From: Chlamydomonas sphaeroides | Taxonomy: Eukaryota; Chlorophyta; Chlorophyceae; Chlamydomonadales; Chlamydomonadaceae | Direction: 5' to 3' | Length of the DNA stretch: 64,000 nt | NCBI GenBank assembly: GCA_001662425.1 | Contig: BDDC01000078.1 | Location: 24,967-88,966 of the forward strand | Shown here: positions 1 to 12,300 of the stretch, piece after piece | Numbering within the stretch: the stretch's first letter is position 1 | How the letters are laid out: each line of letters opens with the position of its first letter | Made by a program: the position numbers and the translations under genes | Notes under the pieces: model-generated | Seen by the model: the letters and a program-made list of their open reading frames with translations, nothing else | What the model was told of the DNA's origin: nothing | Database searches by the model: none

Positions 1-13
1 CGTTGAGATGTGC

Positions 14-205
14 AGTCCTGCCGTTGAGACAGATCGGGCGGCTAGGTCCGCCCCGTGGGGTGAGGGCACGGGAGTTAGCGTGCCCGAGACCCCTGAAATA
101 GCCCCGGCGACAACCGCATAATGACCGACGGTGTTCGTCTGGTCCGGGTGGCCTCTTTCTGGGGCGAACCACGCACCCATGCGCAGCTGGGGAGGTTTCG
201 ATGTA
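14..205. repeat. Dispersed repeat, copy A
   Basis: About 190 bases are collinear, with scattered substitutions, to positions 42722-42912. Shared words include ggctaggtccgccccgtggg, gttagcgtgcccgagacccc and accgcataatgaccgacggt. Similarity fades after about position 205 here and 42912 there. It could be a transposon fragment or a duplicated promoter block. No terminal repeats or target-site duplication are visible. Confidence 0.8.
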
Positions 206-793
206 TGGAGCGGCACGGTGCGCGATTGGAGGCAGCGGCCGGGTGTCTCAGCGCTTCGTTTGCTCGTCGTGATGGGCCGCACGAGGATGGTAGGTGCTTG
301 TACCGGAACCTTTGCTCGCTGACGGCCCCACAGTCAGGGCATAGGGGCAGCTGCGGCGAAGACGAGTCCCGCCCAAGGTCGTTGATATTATGATGTTATG
401 TCCAGCTGTCGTTTGTGGCGTTGATGAGGACCCAACCCAGATGGCGGCCCTCAACCGTAGCGACCTGTGGGGTTGCGCGGCGCGGTTGCGTGTCGGAGTG
501 GAGGCTGGAAGCACCTGTTAACGAGAGCCTCCGTACGGCAGGATTCGACCGACTGTCAAGTTGTTGCACACAACACTTGAAGCTTCCGGATATGCGTGGC
601 AGGGGCCTGCAACGGGGATAGCTAGACGCCTGAAACGCGTTTCTATGCCCGCCCTACTGGCAGTACAGAGCGCCCTTATGAGCGCGTGCAAGTTGCGCAT
701 ACACATCGGCACTAACTCAGATCACATCCTCACGTAGCATCGTTAGATGGCCCTCTAATCGACACACGGCCAGGCCGCAATAACATCACAGAC
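206..793. other. Intergenic, no gene recognised
   Basis: This lies between the dispersed repeat and the first exon of family gene 1. Short open frames on both strands show no recognisable motif and no family exon. It probably contains the promoter and 5' UTR of gene 1. No clear TATA box is visible. Confidence 0.5.
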
Positions 794-3700
794 ATGGCGA
801 GCGACGCCCCCACTCGCCACGAAGTTATTGTAAGTCCTGACAACGGAGTCCAGCAACATACGGAGCTTACGCGCGTACGCCTGCGGTCTGGGGCAGCGAA
901 CATCAGATTCCCAGTGCAAAGGAGCGCGCCGCAGCGGCGCTTCCTGCTCCGGGACCAGTTAGCTGTGTTTTCTTCTAATATTTGTGGACTGTGGCGCTAG
1001 TCGACTACCCAACGCGTGTTGCTCCAACCGACGGACACATCGCGCGCACACGAAACGCTCTTTCCCTCGCTGTCCACCGGAGCTGGGCCACGTAGCCATA
1101 CATGCTCGGCAGCGAACCTAGCGCGGAATGCCTTGCCCACTCTGAACGGCGCCCGCCGCCCGCCCAACACTCGCCCCCCTCACCCGGGTGCACACGCTGG
1201 CCCCTTCCCCGCAGTCGCGTTTGAAACCCAGCAACAACGACTTCACCCGGCCCGAGGATGTCCTCACAAGGTTTGTTTCTCAACCGCGGACTTGCAGAGA
1301 CGCTTGTAGGGGCCGCCGCAATGCCGGTGCCGGGTGCCGGGCGCCGGCGAAGGGGCCCTGCATGCCGCTAACGTTCCGCTTCCCCGACCTGCTTGCTCGC
1401 CGCCCCCAAGGGCCCGCGAGTCCTTCCACCGCAGCGTGCATGACGCCAAGTCCATGCTGCTTGCGCGCTGCAAGAGCCACCTGCGGGGAAGCACCTCGGA
1501 GGTGAGCCCGGGCCGGCAGCAGCGCTGCACCGCTAGCAGGTGGCACACACGGCTCGGGCCGGCGCGGCCGCAACCTGGGGTCACTGCGGCCCAAGCAAGC
1601 CCCCACATGCGGCCCAAGCAAGCCCCCACATGCGGCCCAAGCAAGCCCCCACATGCGGCCCAAGCAAGCCTCCACATGCGGCCCAAGCAAGCCCCCGCAT
1701 GCGGCCCAAGCAAGCCCCCACATGCGGCCCAAGCAAGCCCCCACATGCGGCCCAAGCAAGCCCCCGCATGCGGCCCAAGCAAGCCCCCACATGCGGGCCT
1801 CCCTCCCACGCCACGTTGTCGGCGCGCAGGCTCGCGTGCAGTTTGGTGACAACGCCATGCCGCTCAGCAGCGAGGACGAGGAGGAGGAGGAGGAGGAGGA
1901 GAGCCGGGCCGCACGCGGAGAGGACGAGAGCGGGCGCAGCGGGCCCGAGCCAAGCGAGCAAGACGACGGCAGCTCCGTCTACGGCAGCTCCGTCAGCGGC
2001 CAGCGCAGTGTGCGCAGCCTGCCCCGCGCCGTGTCAATGCGCGCCATAGCGCCCGCGGCAACCAACGCTGGAAACGCCACCAACACCCCCAACGCGCCTA
2101 ACGCGGACGCTCCCCCGGAGTCGGAGCTCGCGCAGTTAACTGATGCGGCCAAGCGATCTGCTGCCGTCCGCTTCGCGCCCCCCGTCAGCGGCGTGGCGCG
2201 GGCCGTGCCTGACGCCGACGGAGCCCTCTCCCGCGCCGCAAACTGGCAGCTCAGCAGCCGGGTGCTGGGCGCCTCGCGCCGCCGTGCCTCGGCTGCCGAC
2301 TTCACGGAGCTGGTCCTGGAAGCAGAGGCTGCAGCTGCTGCTGCCGCAGCGGAGCGAGAGCTGGAGAGCGAGGGGGCGTGGGTGACACGCGCTGCGTCAA
2401 TGACGTGCGCCAAGGACGGCGCCAGCGGAGCGATGCTGGACCGCGGCCGGCTGCTGCACTTGTTGTATAACGGAGCGGGGCCGCAGGTGGGACTCGGGGC
2501 GGCGTGCGCCCGGGAGGTCTTGGGAATGGGAGAAGGGCGGAAAGGGCGGCCGGTAGGCTGTGTGTCGGGAGCCAGGGGCAAGGGCCTGGCCGGCGGCTCT
2601 GTGGCTCCAGGACCAACGTGCCCAACCCCTGCAGGCCATCACGGCGGAGGTCGCGCGCATGCGGCCACAGCGGCCAGCCGAAGACGAGGACGACGACGAC
2701 GACGGGCGGTACGACTCGGCCGGCGACTACATGCGCTCGCTCTCACGGGCTGCCGTGGCCGCCTCCTTCCTGCCGGCGCTCTCACCCCTCTCCTACAGCA
2801 CGGCCTGCGCTGCGGCTGGGGCTGGCGCCCCCAGCACGCCAGCCGGCCGGCAGCGGATCCCCGGCCAGCGGCGTGCGTCCCTGGCATCATACTCGATCGC
2901 GTCCTATGACCACACGCATGGGGCTCCCCACAGCCCTGCGCCCCGGCGCGGCGCCAGCTCCAAGGCCGTGGACACCCTACCGGTGCTCTCCGCGGAGGCG
3001 GGCCCTAACTCGTGCCTGTCATCGGCCGAGCAGCCGGGCCTGCTCAGCTCCGAGAGGCCGCGGACGGGCGGCGTCGCTGGCCTGGGCGCCAAGGGCCCAC
3101 CGCCCGCCCTGCACCTAGACACCTCGCAGCCCTCGCCGCGCACCCTCTTCACCAACGCGCACTCGCCCGGGGCGGCGCTCAGGGCCAGCCCGCTGTCGCC
3201 GGCCTCCACGTCGACTCCCCGCAGCACCCAGGGCGCCTCGCTGCTGTCGCCCCACGCCAGCTCGGCCAACCTGATCCAGGCCGCGCTCCACGCCGCGCCC
3301 AGCGGGCTGCGGCCCGGCTCCGTGGCCACGGCGGCGCACCGCAGCGGCGCCGCCCGCCGGGCGTCAGTCGACGGCGACGGGCCGTGCCGGCCTGAGACCT
3401 CGAGCCACACGGTTCGCAGCGCGGCCATGGAGCACGCGCCGGTCACTGGCCTATACACAGCGGCGCGAGGGCACCCGGCGCCGGGCGTGAGCTCTGGCTC
3501 GGTTGCCCGCCGCCGCGCCTCCTTCGCCGAGTACCTGATCCAGGGCGAGCAGGTGCGGGCCGGGTGTCGGGCCTCCTGCGGCGCGAGCTCGCGTACCGTG
3601 GCACGGTGCTGGCGAAGTCGACCGCTGCTGGTCCTGTCCACTGATCCTCCGCCCTCCTGCCTCCGCCATTCCATCCCCCCTGCAGCACCTGCCTCAGCTG

Positions 3701-4072
3701 TGCGGCAGCGGCCGCAACAGCCCGGCGCCCGCCGACGGCTCCCCAAGCAGGGCCGATGACGTGGAGTCGGGCGGCGGCGCCGCCAGCCGGCGGCAGGCCC
3801 TTGACGAGGCCAGGGCCCGAGCGGCTGCCTCTGTCGGTGTCTCCGCCAGCATGAGGGCCGCGGACAGGTCCAGGAACGCGGCGCTGCGGGCGGCGGCGGA
3901 GGAGTGGGCCTCTGCGCGCGGCGAGGGCGGAGCTAGCGGTGGCGGGGCCGACGGTGGCGCGGCGAGCGGCGGGCAGGAGGCGGGCCAAGATGGTGGCGGC
4001 GTCATGCATGGTCTGTTCAAGGCGCTGCACAACCTAAGGCACAAGCGCACTGAGGCGGATGATGCTGCGTGA
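794..4072 (+). CDS. Tandem family gene 1 (RLQ-module / LLKALH-tail protein), function unknown
   Basis: I do not recognise the function. The model has six exons: 794-829, 1215-1270, 1411-1501, 1830-2486, 2635-3552 and 3686-4072, giving 714 aa in a closed frame. Exon 1 reads MASDAPTRHEVI and meets a perfect GTAAGT donor. Exons 2-4 give the family module, PEDVLTRARESFH... followed by ARVQFGD at residues 62-68. A run of eight Glu/Asp follows, then Ser/Ala/Pro-rich sequence with basic RRxS sites (SRRRAS near 2275, QRRAS near 2865, ARRASVD near 3355, ARRRASF near 3507). An ASSANL...ALHAAPSG patch near 3255 is shared with genes 2 and 3. The last 23 residues carry the amphipathic tail, VMHGLFKALHNLRHKR. 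The intron before exon 4 holds a nine-copy minisatellite. The second intron has an atypical GTTTGT donor, so that junction is the least certain, but its phase (2) fits exactly. Confidence 0.72.
1586..1792. repeat. 23-bp minisatellite, nine copies, in intron 3 of gene 1
   Basis: Unit gcggcccaagcaagcccccacat, 23 bases, repeats exactly nine times (207 bases). Copies vary only at the cccccacat/cctccacat/cccccgcat positions. Because 23 is not a multiple of three, the array opens long reading frames on both strands; these are not genes. It lies wholly within the intron 1502-1829. Confidence 0.93.
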
Positions 4073-4438
4073 CACGCGGCTGCCGATGCGGCGCGACGTT
4101 GGCTTGTCTTGACGGCGATAGATATGTCCGGGTACGCAGCGTATTGCGCGCCCCAGTCGCCCAATGTTGCATCCGAGGGCGCTGCTGTCGAAGCGGGGCT
4201 TTGACACGAGCTGGCGTCTAGTTATGGTATTAGGGAAGGTCGTATGGGCGCGTGTGTGGGCATCAGGGCGTGTGAGTGCGCCGTACGTCGCGACCCTGAG
4301 TTGCTTACTACAAACATGCTGCATACACACAGGTATGTCAGGACACTACATAAACGTTGCAACCGGTTCATCGTGGTTGTGTTGCATGCGCGTTCTCCTT
4401 TGACTAGTCACCGCTAGCTTCCAAGTGGCGCGACGAGA
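4073..4438. other. Spacer between family genes 1 and 2
   Basis: About 370 bases of lower GC content than the exons. It should contain the 3' UTR of gene 1 and the promoter of gene 2. I see no TGTAA signal, TATA box or coding exon. Confidence 0.5.
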
Positions 4439-7400
4439 ATGAAGCTACAGCTGCATGATGACAGCACTACGTTGGAGCAATATCGAGCCGAAGTCCTGGT
4501 GGGTGGAAACAGTCACGGCCTGCTCACAACAGCAGCGCAACATGACTGCTGATAGAAGGCCATCTGAGTTTGCACGCTGCTGATGCACATTTGCTGGTGC
4601 ACACTGTTTTGTCAGCATGGGTTGCGAGGAGGCTCGGGGCAGCGCCTTGCGAGCCAAGGCGTCATATCTGGTCTGCTAGATCACGGAAAGGCTGGAAACG
4701 TCGCGTTATCCAATGTTTTTATGGTGCCAAACATCTGCAACGCGGCCCTCCCCCAAGCGCCCCTCCCCAACGCGCTCCTCCCACGGCGCCCTCACCCCGC
4801 CCCTCCCCACGTGCCCCTCTCCCACAGCACCGCTACTGCCCTGAGCCTGCGAAGCCGGTATGACCCAAATCTAGCTATCTTGCTTTCAGCCAACAGGGGC
4901 AGCAACAAGGGGCCTGCCGCAACGGCGGGGGCTTGCGACGTACCGCCTGCAACCAACCCAACCCAATCCAACCCGACAGACGGCCGACGACCTCCTCGTG
5001 CAAGCCCGGCAGTCGCTGCGGAGCTCTCTGCACAACTTCCGCGACTCTCGCCTGGCGCATCAACAGCTGCTGCTATCTAGGCAAGCACCCTGCGCCTGAC
5101 ACCACCTGACACCACCACACCATCACGCCCGGCGCAACGGGCGCGCGCCGCGACCCCCGCCACGAACCTTTACACCGCACCCCAACGCGCCCGCTCACCA
5201 CCCGGAGGCAGTCAGACCGGCCCAGCACGGGCCCAGGCCGCCCCCAGCCCAACCCAAATCCGCCTTAGGCGGCACGACTGATATCCTTCTTTGACTGTCT
5301 TCCTGGGATGCGGAAATTGTGACTAGGACTATCGTCAGTTCCGATGCATGCGACCGACCCACATCATTGCCCTCTCACAACGCGCCCACCTGCAGGCAAT
5401 CAGAAATCCGCCTGCAGTTCGGCGACAGCATAGACCCCGCCGCCCACCTGCACCGCCCGCTCGATGAGACCATCCACGGCGTGGGTCCCGAGGCCGGCGA
5501 GGACGCAGCGGCGGACCCCGCCGCCACGCTGGTCGAGGCCCAGAGGCGCCTCCTGACGCAGCGGCCCAAGGGCCTGCAGCTGCCGCAGCCGCAGCCTGCG
5601 GACAGAGGACCGCAGCCCCAGCCCGACCCACATGGCCAGTCCCAGCATGCGCACCCTCGCCAGCAGCCATCCCCGGTGGGCAGCGCCAACCCCGCTGTCG
5701 CGGCCCGCGCCGCCGAGCTGTCGGGCCCGAGCATGGGGCTGAGCCGGTGAGCGGCTGACGGCGTTCCCGGTGGCAAGCGGTGGCAGTGATGTCTGTTATG
5801 CGTGTATTAAAGAGAACAGAACCCCACACGCGTGTGTGTGGCGTTGCAGCTGCGGTTGTGTCAACGTGGGTTGACGTGGGCCGGCCCCCAGCAGTCCGCG
5901 GCCGCACCGCGCCCCGCGATTAGGGGTAGCTACGGACGGATGGCCGTCACCTCACAGCCCGCGCCTCCTCCCGCGCACCTCGACTCGTACATCGCAGGTA
6001 CATTGTCGCCGACCAGCCCGTCCGCTTCGTGGTGGGGCCCGACGGCCACAGCCCCGAGGCGTCCGCCCACGCGCACCGCTCCGAGTCGCCCTCCGGGGAG
6101 GCGGCGGTGCGCGGCGCCTCGCCGGTGCAGGAGGAGCACAGCCCACGCGGCGAAGCCCTGGCCGGCATGCCCTGGCCGGCGGCGCCCGACATGATGTCGC
6201 CTGGCGCCTACCCCTCACCGCCGGGCGCGGACCCAAAGACTGGCTCGCATGACGCCGCCGGGCAAAACCACGCGGCGCCCTGGCGGCGGCGATCGACGGC
6301 GCTTGGGGGCTGGGAGCCCCGGGCAGCGGGTGAGGGGCGCGTGCGCCGCGGCCGCGGGAGCCCCCCGGCCCGCGCAGCTGTGGGGAGCGTGCTGCCAGCC
6401 ACCCCGCAAACCTGCCATACTGGCTTACCCGACCGTGCCCCGCGCTGCCCCCCCCGCTGCGCTCGCCACGTGCCGCCATACAGATGAGACCCAGGCTGCC
6501 GCTGGGGGGTGCGGCGACAACCTGGACGAGGCAGACGGGCCGCCGCCAAGCCCCGGCGCGCCGCTGCAATGCAGCCCCGGAGCCCTGAGCGCGCCGCCGC
6601 CCCCGCTGCAGCGCTCCGAGGCCTCTATGCGCCGCCGCTCCGCGCTCGCGTCGTCGGCCTCCCGGAACTTCCGCCGCGCCTCCGTCGACTTCTGCATTGG
6701 CGCCGCCGACGCCCTGGCGCGCGAGCGGGGCGGTGGCGGCGCCGCCGACGTGGACGCTGAATGGGCCATGTCCTCCGTGGCCCGCAGCGGCGGCAGCTTC
6801 AGCGCAGCTGGGGGTGGAGGCCTGGTCCCGCACCCGCCCACGCACGCGCCCGGCTCAGCGCTGCGTCCCACTCCTCTGGCCTCGTCACGCCGCTCCCTAA
6901 TCAGCGGCATGCAGTCGCCAGGCGGCGGAGGTGATAACGGCGACCCCAGCAACGCTGTCAGCCCCCTGGTCGGTGCCACGCGGGCCTCCTCCGGCGTGCC
7001 CGGCTCGCCTCGAAGCCCAGTTTCGTCCGCCGCGTCTGCTGCCGCCGCTGCGGCAGCCGCCGCTCTCGGCGTTTCGTCAAGCCGCGCCACGGCTGCGCGC
7101 ATCTCCACCGACACCCCAGCCCGCGTGTTTGCTAAGTCCAAGTCTGTGACCGTCCGGGCCGGCAGCGCTCACCCCTCGAGCCAGACGGGAAGAGAGGGCT
7201 CGCGCTCGCAGGGGCAGCTGCAATCCCACGTCGAGCTCGATGGAGAGCGGGCCGGCGTCGAGGGCACGGTGTGGCCAGAGGACGCCGACGACTCAACTGA
7301 CGGCGGCGTCACTGGATTTAGCCCAATGGGAGGCATCGGCGCCGTCGGCCGTGCGCGACCGGCATCGCCCCAGCCGCGGTCGTTCCGCCGCGCCAGTGCC

Positions 7401-8332
7401 ACGGAGTGGGGGGTCGTGGAGCGCAGCACGCAGAGCTTCACCGCAGCATCGTCAGCCAACCTCCGCGCAGCACTGGCAGCGGCGGCGCCTGGCCGCAGCG
7501 GTGGTCTGGGCGGCGTGGGGGCCACTAGCGGCAGGCGGCCGCCGTGGCAGGCGGCCACCGACGAGGCTGCGTCAGGGCAGGTGGGTTGAGGGTTTTAGGT
7601 GGGCATGGCCCCGGCAGCGGGGCCCTTTGCATGATCTGTTGGCGCTGCTGGTGCTTCTGAGGGCTGCGTTATGACTGCTTGTTGTTCGTCAAAGGGGTAT
7701 TGTATCGGTACTGTGTTTGTGCCTGGGAGATCTGCGCCTCCACTAGTTGCTTGTTGTGAATTGTGCTTTATACGCTATGCTGCCGCCCGTCTGCGCCTTT
7801 GTCAACCCCGCAGGCCTCGTCCGTCAGCCGCCTGCCGGCCAGTGCCGACTGGGAATTTCCCAACCGGCCCTGCAGCCCTGCGCTGGGGCGCCCGCCCTCG
7901 GCAGCCATGCGAGGCCCAAGCAGCCGAGCCCTGGCGCCCACACCCCTGGACGGCCGCCAGGAGCCCGGCTTTGGGCAGCTGCGGCGTGCGGCTGCCACAG
8001 GCAGCGACCGCCGCCACAACAGCCGGCGTTCGCTGGATGAGGCGGCGCTGGCGGCGTATGTCAAGCGCAGGGACGCTTGCGCCTCGGATCTTTCGGAAGG
8101 CGCGGAGGAGGCGGCACCGGTCCCTCGGCTGGGGGCGTGGGATACGGTCATGCCGAGCGGCCGGTCTACGGTGGGCGCCAGGGGCGTGAGCCTGGACCTC
8201 CCGGTGCCCGGCCGCGGGGTCGCAGGCAGCAGCGAGGAGGGTCACGACGGCGGCGGCAGTGGCGGCGGCGTGGTATCTCGCCTGCTCAAGGCGTTGCACG
8301 GTTTCCGGCGCGAGGAGGGCGAGCGCGGCTGA
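4439..8332 (+). CDS. Tandem family gene 2, function unknown
   Basis: The model has six exons: 4439-4498, 4980-5080, 5396-5746, 5998-6329, 6484-7580 and 7814-8332, giving 819 aa in frame. Exon 1 (MKLQLHDDSTTLEQYRAEVL) is clearly homologous to exon 1 of gene 3. Exon 2 carries DDLLVQARQSLRSSLHNF and ends at a GC donor (AG|GCAAGC). Exon 3 opens with RQSEIRLQFGDS (RLQ at residues 59-61). Downstream are Ser/Ala/Gly-rich sequence, FRRASVDF near 6670, an Ala run near 7035, FRRASATEWGVVERSTQSF near 7380 and ASSANLRAALAAAAPG near 7447. The tail is VVSRLLKALHGFRREEGERG (residues 800-819). The last exon contains a 221-bp block identical to gene 3. Exon 2 could start further upstream at another AG. Function unknown. 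Confidence 0.72.
5081..5086 (+). other. GC-AG splice donor, gene 2 intron 2
   Basis: The exon ends TCT AG and is followed by GCAAGC, the consensus of U2-type GC donors. Joining to the acceptor at 5395 restores AGG CAA TCA (R-Q-S), matching gene 3, which has K-Q-S through an ordinary GTAAGA donor at the same codon position and phase (2). Confidence 0.7.
7835..8055 (+). repeat. Gene-conversion tract, gene 2 copy
   Basis: These 221 bases of the last exon are identical, by eye with no gaps, to 12007-12227 in gene 3. Flanking exon sequence differs at many positions on both sides. They encode the ASADWEFPNRPCSP...DEAALAA segment. Confidence 0.85.
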
Positions 8333-9375
8333 TGGGGCCAGGAGAGGCTACGCTGGGCATATGGCGTTGGGCGTGCCGCCGTGCCCCATCAGCAAGGCGG
8401 CCCTGCTGCAGGGGGGCAGAACGTCAGTTTGTGCAGCCGGCGGGGCGCGCACTGTCCTGTGGCCCTGGCACGCCACGTAACGACGCACGGCGACAGTAGG
8501 AAAGTGCTGCATGAGTCTGTCATTTTCGGGATTCTGAGGATCCCAGTGATAGCGGTGTGCTGGTATTCGATTCTGTGTCTACGTGTGATGCTGCATCAAA
8601 TGTGATATTTTTGCTGATTAGCGCGACATCCGGGCAAAACGTGGAAGGATGGGTACGAAGGATGGGTACGACTATCGGTCGGGCCTGCATTACTAGGATG
8701 TCAAGAGTTTGGAAATGCCTCAAGAAATGCGGACCTTTCTTCTCTCGAGTGGTGCCGGTCAACCACCTTGAGTGGTGAATGGTGGACGCTGGTAAGCATA
8801 GGTTGGCGCGGGGGCTGGCGGGGGTTGACCGCGACCCGCAGTAGCACGGCCTGCTTCGCCTTGCTGAGTGAAGACGCGGTCTCGGCCGACGCTGCTGGGC
8901 TAATGACTGGCGTCACGGCACTTACTATACGCGTATGCACGGTTGGTGAAACAGGGAAGCGTCCACGGCTCGGTCATAACGCCGCCGGGCAGGTGGGGGC
9001 AGATGGGTCGTTTCGTCGGCGGACCGAGGGGGCGGAGGCGCCGGAGCCCCTCGACCGACGTCTGGCATTACCCTCTACAATGTGTAAGCCATTCCGCGTT
9101 GGTTGCTGTGCGTCGCGACGGACCGTGCGCGCGTACTTTGTAGGACAGGTTTCTGGGGCACAATACTACACGTGCCCGACTGAGAGGTGACGCAAGCAGC
9201 GACCCAGTGGCCTCGCACACTTTTACAACGCATTTTGTCTGCCAATTGCCCATAGCCAAGTTTTGATGTCCATAGCCTTGAGTGGGCGCACAACCCGTGA
9301 CGCGTAAGCGACATTTCGTTGTTTCGCCAGTTTAAATGGCCGTGTAGCCTGTGGGCGCTGGATATTGCCCTTATA
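8333..9375. other. Spacer between family genes 2 and 3
   Basis: About 1.0 kb with no recognisable exon. A 13-base direct repeat (aaggatgggtacg) occurs twice near 8645-8670. The right part should be the gene 3 promoter. No TGTAA signal was found close to the gene 2 stop. Confidence 0.45.
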
Positions 9376-12300
9376 ATGATACTCCATGACGAGAACACAA
9401 CACTGGAGGAGTACCAGGCGGAGGTTCTGGTAGGACAGGGCTTTGACGACTCTGGCATTGCTACAAGAACCGCGCTTTCGCTGAAAGTGGGCATATGGGT
9501 CATAGGGAACCTGGGGCTGAGCCTATCTGTCCGGGGTTGCGAGGTGTGCTGACCCCATGCAAACGTATTGAGTGCCCCGACCCCTGCTTGCCCTGCGTAC
9601 AGGCCCGTTTCTGCCCTCCAGCGGAGCCGCGTGATAAGACGTCGGCGGGCGAGCACTTGTCCAACGCCCGGCAGTCCTTGACCGACACGCTGCACAACTT
9701 CCATGGTTCGCGTATCTGGCACCATAGCCTCGTCCTCTCCAAGTAAGAGTGGGCTGGCACGTATCCCCCAACCCTGCGCCCACGCCGCCCAGCCACCGAT
9801 AGCTCCGTGCGGTGCGAGGTCGGGCCGCCCCCAAACCCAACTCGGCCCCCTGGCCCGTGCCTCACAGCTCGTACTCATCTGTAATTCCCTTCTTCTCACG
9901 GATCGTCGCCTCGCCCACGCAACCACACCTCGCCCGCACCTCACCCCAACGCGCCCTCTCACCTCCCGCAGGCAGAGCGAGGTCCGCACGCAGTTCCGCG
10001 ACAGCCTCGACGCCGCGGCGCACCTGCGACGGCCGCTGTACGAGCCCGGCCCCAACCCCGGCCTAGACCTAGACGACCCCGCCGCAGCCCTGGTGGAGGA
10101 CGCGCAGAGGCGCCTACAGACGCAGCTGTCGAGGAGGCCGCAGCGGTCGCAGCAGGAGGCTACCGATGCCCAGGGCGCCGCCGGCACCGCGGCCGTGGGG
10201 TCCGGCGTTGGTGACGCGCCGCCGCCGTCGGCACCTGCCAGCCGCAGCCGGCGCCTCGTTGCCGACCGGCCCGTCGCACGCCCGGCAGGCGAGGAAGGCT
10301 GCAGTGCTGGTGACTCCGGCTGCGAGGAGGAGGCGCGGCAGGGTGTGGCGCCGGCTCCGTACGGTGCCGGTGCCGTACTGCCCAGGCAGCCTAACCCGGG
10401 TAACAGCGCCTTGCCGACCTCTGCCACCTGCAACGCGGTGCTAGCGCGGCGGGAGCCTGACGACGCCATCGCGGCGCCGCTGGCGCCCGTGCCGCCGGCC
10501 GAGCCGCGGACGTGCTGGCGGGAGCCCGCAGCGCAGGCGGTTGCCGCCGTACGGCAGCGGCGGCGGTCGGCCACTGCGGGCGGCGCGAGCTCGTGCCAGC
10601 AGGCCGGTGCGTGCGGGCTGCAGCGTACGGCGGCGCACCGCATCGAGGGCCTCCATCTGCTTGCATCTTCTGCATGTTGCACACTGTGTGCTGACGGCTT
10701 GTCTGCACGCCGCCACGACGGCTCCCCGCAGAGGCTCCAGGGGCACCAGCCACGGCCGACGAGGCTGGCGGCGCGGACAGTGACGCCTCAGTAGGGCTGG
10801 ACGGTGGCGAATCGCGCAGCCCGGATGCCGCCACGGACGCCAGCTGCTCGTCCCGCGCCATTGCCGCGCTGATGTCGCCGCGGCCGCCCCTGCTGCAAGA
10901 GTCCGAGACGGCCTGGCGCCGCCGCGCGGCGCTGGGGTCGCTGCGGTCACGGAACGGCCGCCGTGCATCGGTGGACTGCGGCAGCACGGCTGGCCTTGAG
11001 GCCTGCAGCATGACGCCGCGGAGGGCCAGCGCCAGCAACGTTGCCTGCCACTCCACGCCCCTGCCGTGTGAAACCGGGTCCGCGCCCGTGGCTGCTGCCG
11101 CGGGCGGGCCGCTGAGCCCGCGCCCGCAACCGCACAACCCCGACACCCCGCTGCGCACAGTGCCGCTGGCTGCCGCCTACCGCTCCCTCACCATCGGCGT
11201 GCCCTCGCCATGCGGCGGCGCAGGCAGCGGCTGCGCCAGCAGCTCCGGCAGCCCCCTGGCCTGCGCTGCGCGCCCACCGCTTGCTGCCGGCACCCCGAGC
11301 TCGCCGAACAGCGCCGCCTCATCCCCGGCCGCAACCCCTGCGGCCTTCGGCCTCTGGTCGGGTGTCAGCTCCCCCGCACGGCCCCACAGCGCCCTGCTTG
11401 GCCGATCCCTGGCGATGGCGCACTCCGCAAGCTCGCGCCGCGTCGGTGGCTGCGGGAGCCCTGCGGTCCAGGGCGCCGCTGGAGAGCTGCGGATCGGCCG
11501 CACGGAGGGCGCGTGCTATCAGGAAAATGGAATTGCAGCCAACACCCGCTCGGAGCTTGAGGAGTCGGAGGAGGAGGCGGAGCCTGAGGGCGCTGACCGT
11601 GACGTGGGCACCCGCGCCTTCGGCCGCGCGGGGCCGGCGTCGGCCCTGGCCCTGTCGTTCCGCCGCGCCGCTGCCACGGATTGGGGGGTCGTGGAGCGCA
11701 GCACGCAGAGCTTCACGGCGGCATCGTCATCCAACTTCCGCGGAGCACTCGCGGCGGCGGCGCCTGGTCGCAGCGGTGGTCTGGGCGGCGTGGGGGCCAC
11801 TAGCGGCAGGAGGACGCTGTGGCAGTCCGCCGCTGACGAGGCTGCTTCGGGGCAGGTGGGCGGCGGTGGGCAGGGCTCCGGCGGCGGGGGCTTCTGCCTT
11901 GGGTTGCCGCTGCTGGTGTTCCGTGGGTTTTAAAAAAGAGACAGTGTGCGTGCGCTACCGCCCATGCCCACCTTGCCCAAACCCGCAGGCCTCGCCAGTC
12001 AGCCGCCCGGCCAGTGCCGACTGGGAATTTCCCAACCGGCCCTGCAGCCCTGCGCTGGGGCGCCCGCCCTCGGCAGCCATGCGAGGCCCAAGCAGCCGAG
12101 CCCTGGCGCCCACACCCCTGGACGGCCGCCAGGAGCCCGGCTTTGGGCAGCTGCGGCGTGCGGCTGCCACAGGCAGCGACCGCCGCCACAACAGCCGGCG
12201 TTCGCTGGATGAGGCGGCGCTGGCGGCTTACGCAAGGCACAGGGAAGCATGCGCCGCTGAGGTGTCGGAGGCCGCAGAGGAAGTGGCACCGATTCCTCGT

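Noticed and set aside
1586..1792. Regular 23-bp repeats considered as a CRISPR array
   Set aside because: The units are contiguous with no unique spacers, lie in a eukaryotic intron, and no cas-like gene is present.
1264..1961. Overlapping 120-190 codon frames on both strands with GACLGRMWGLAWAACGG or PKQAPTCGPSKPPHA repeats
   Set aside because: They are six-frame readings of the 23-bp intronic minisatellite, which has no stops in several frames. Splicing removes the array.
9075..10682. 535-codon minus-strand frame opposite gene 3
   Set aside because: It spans the spacer and several gene 3 exons and has no recognisable domain.
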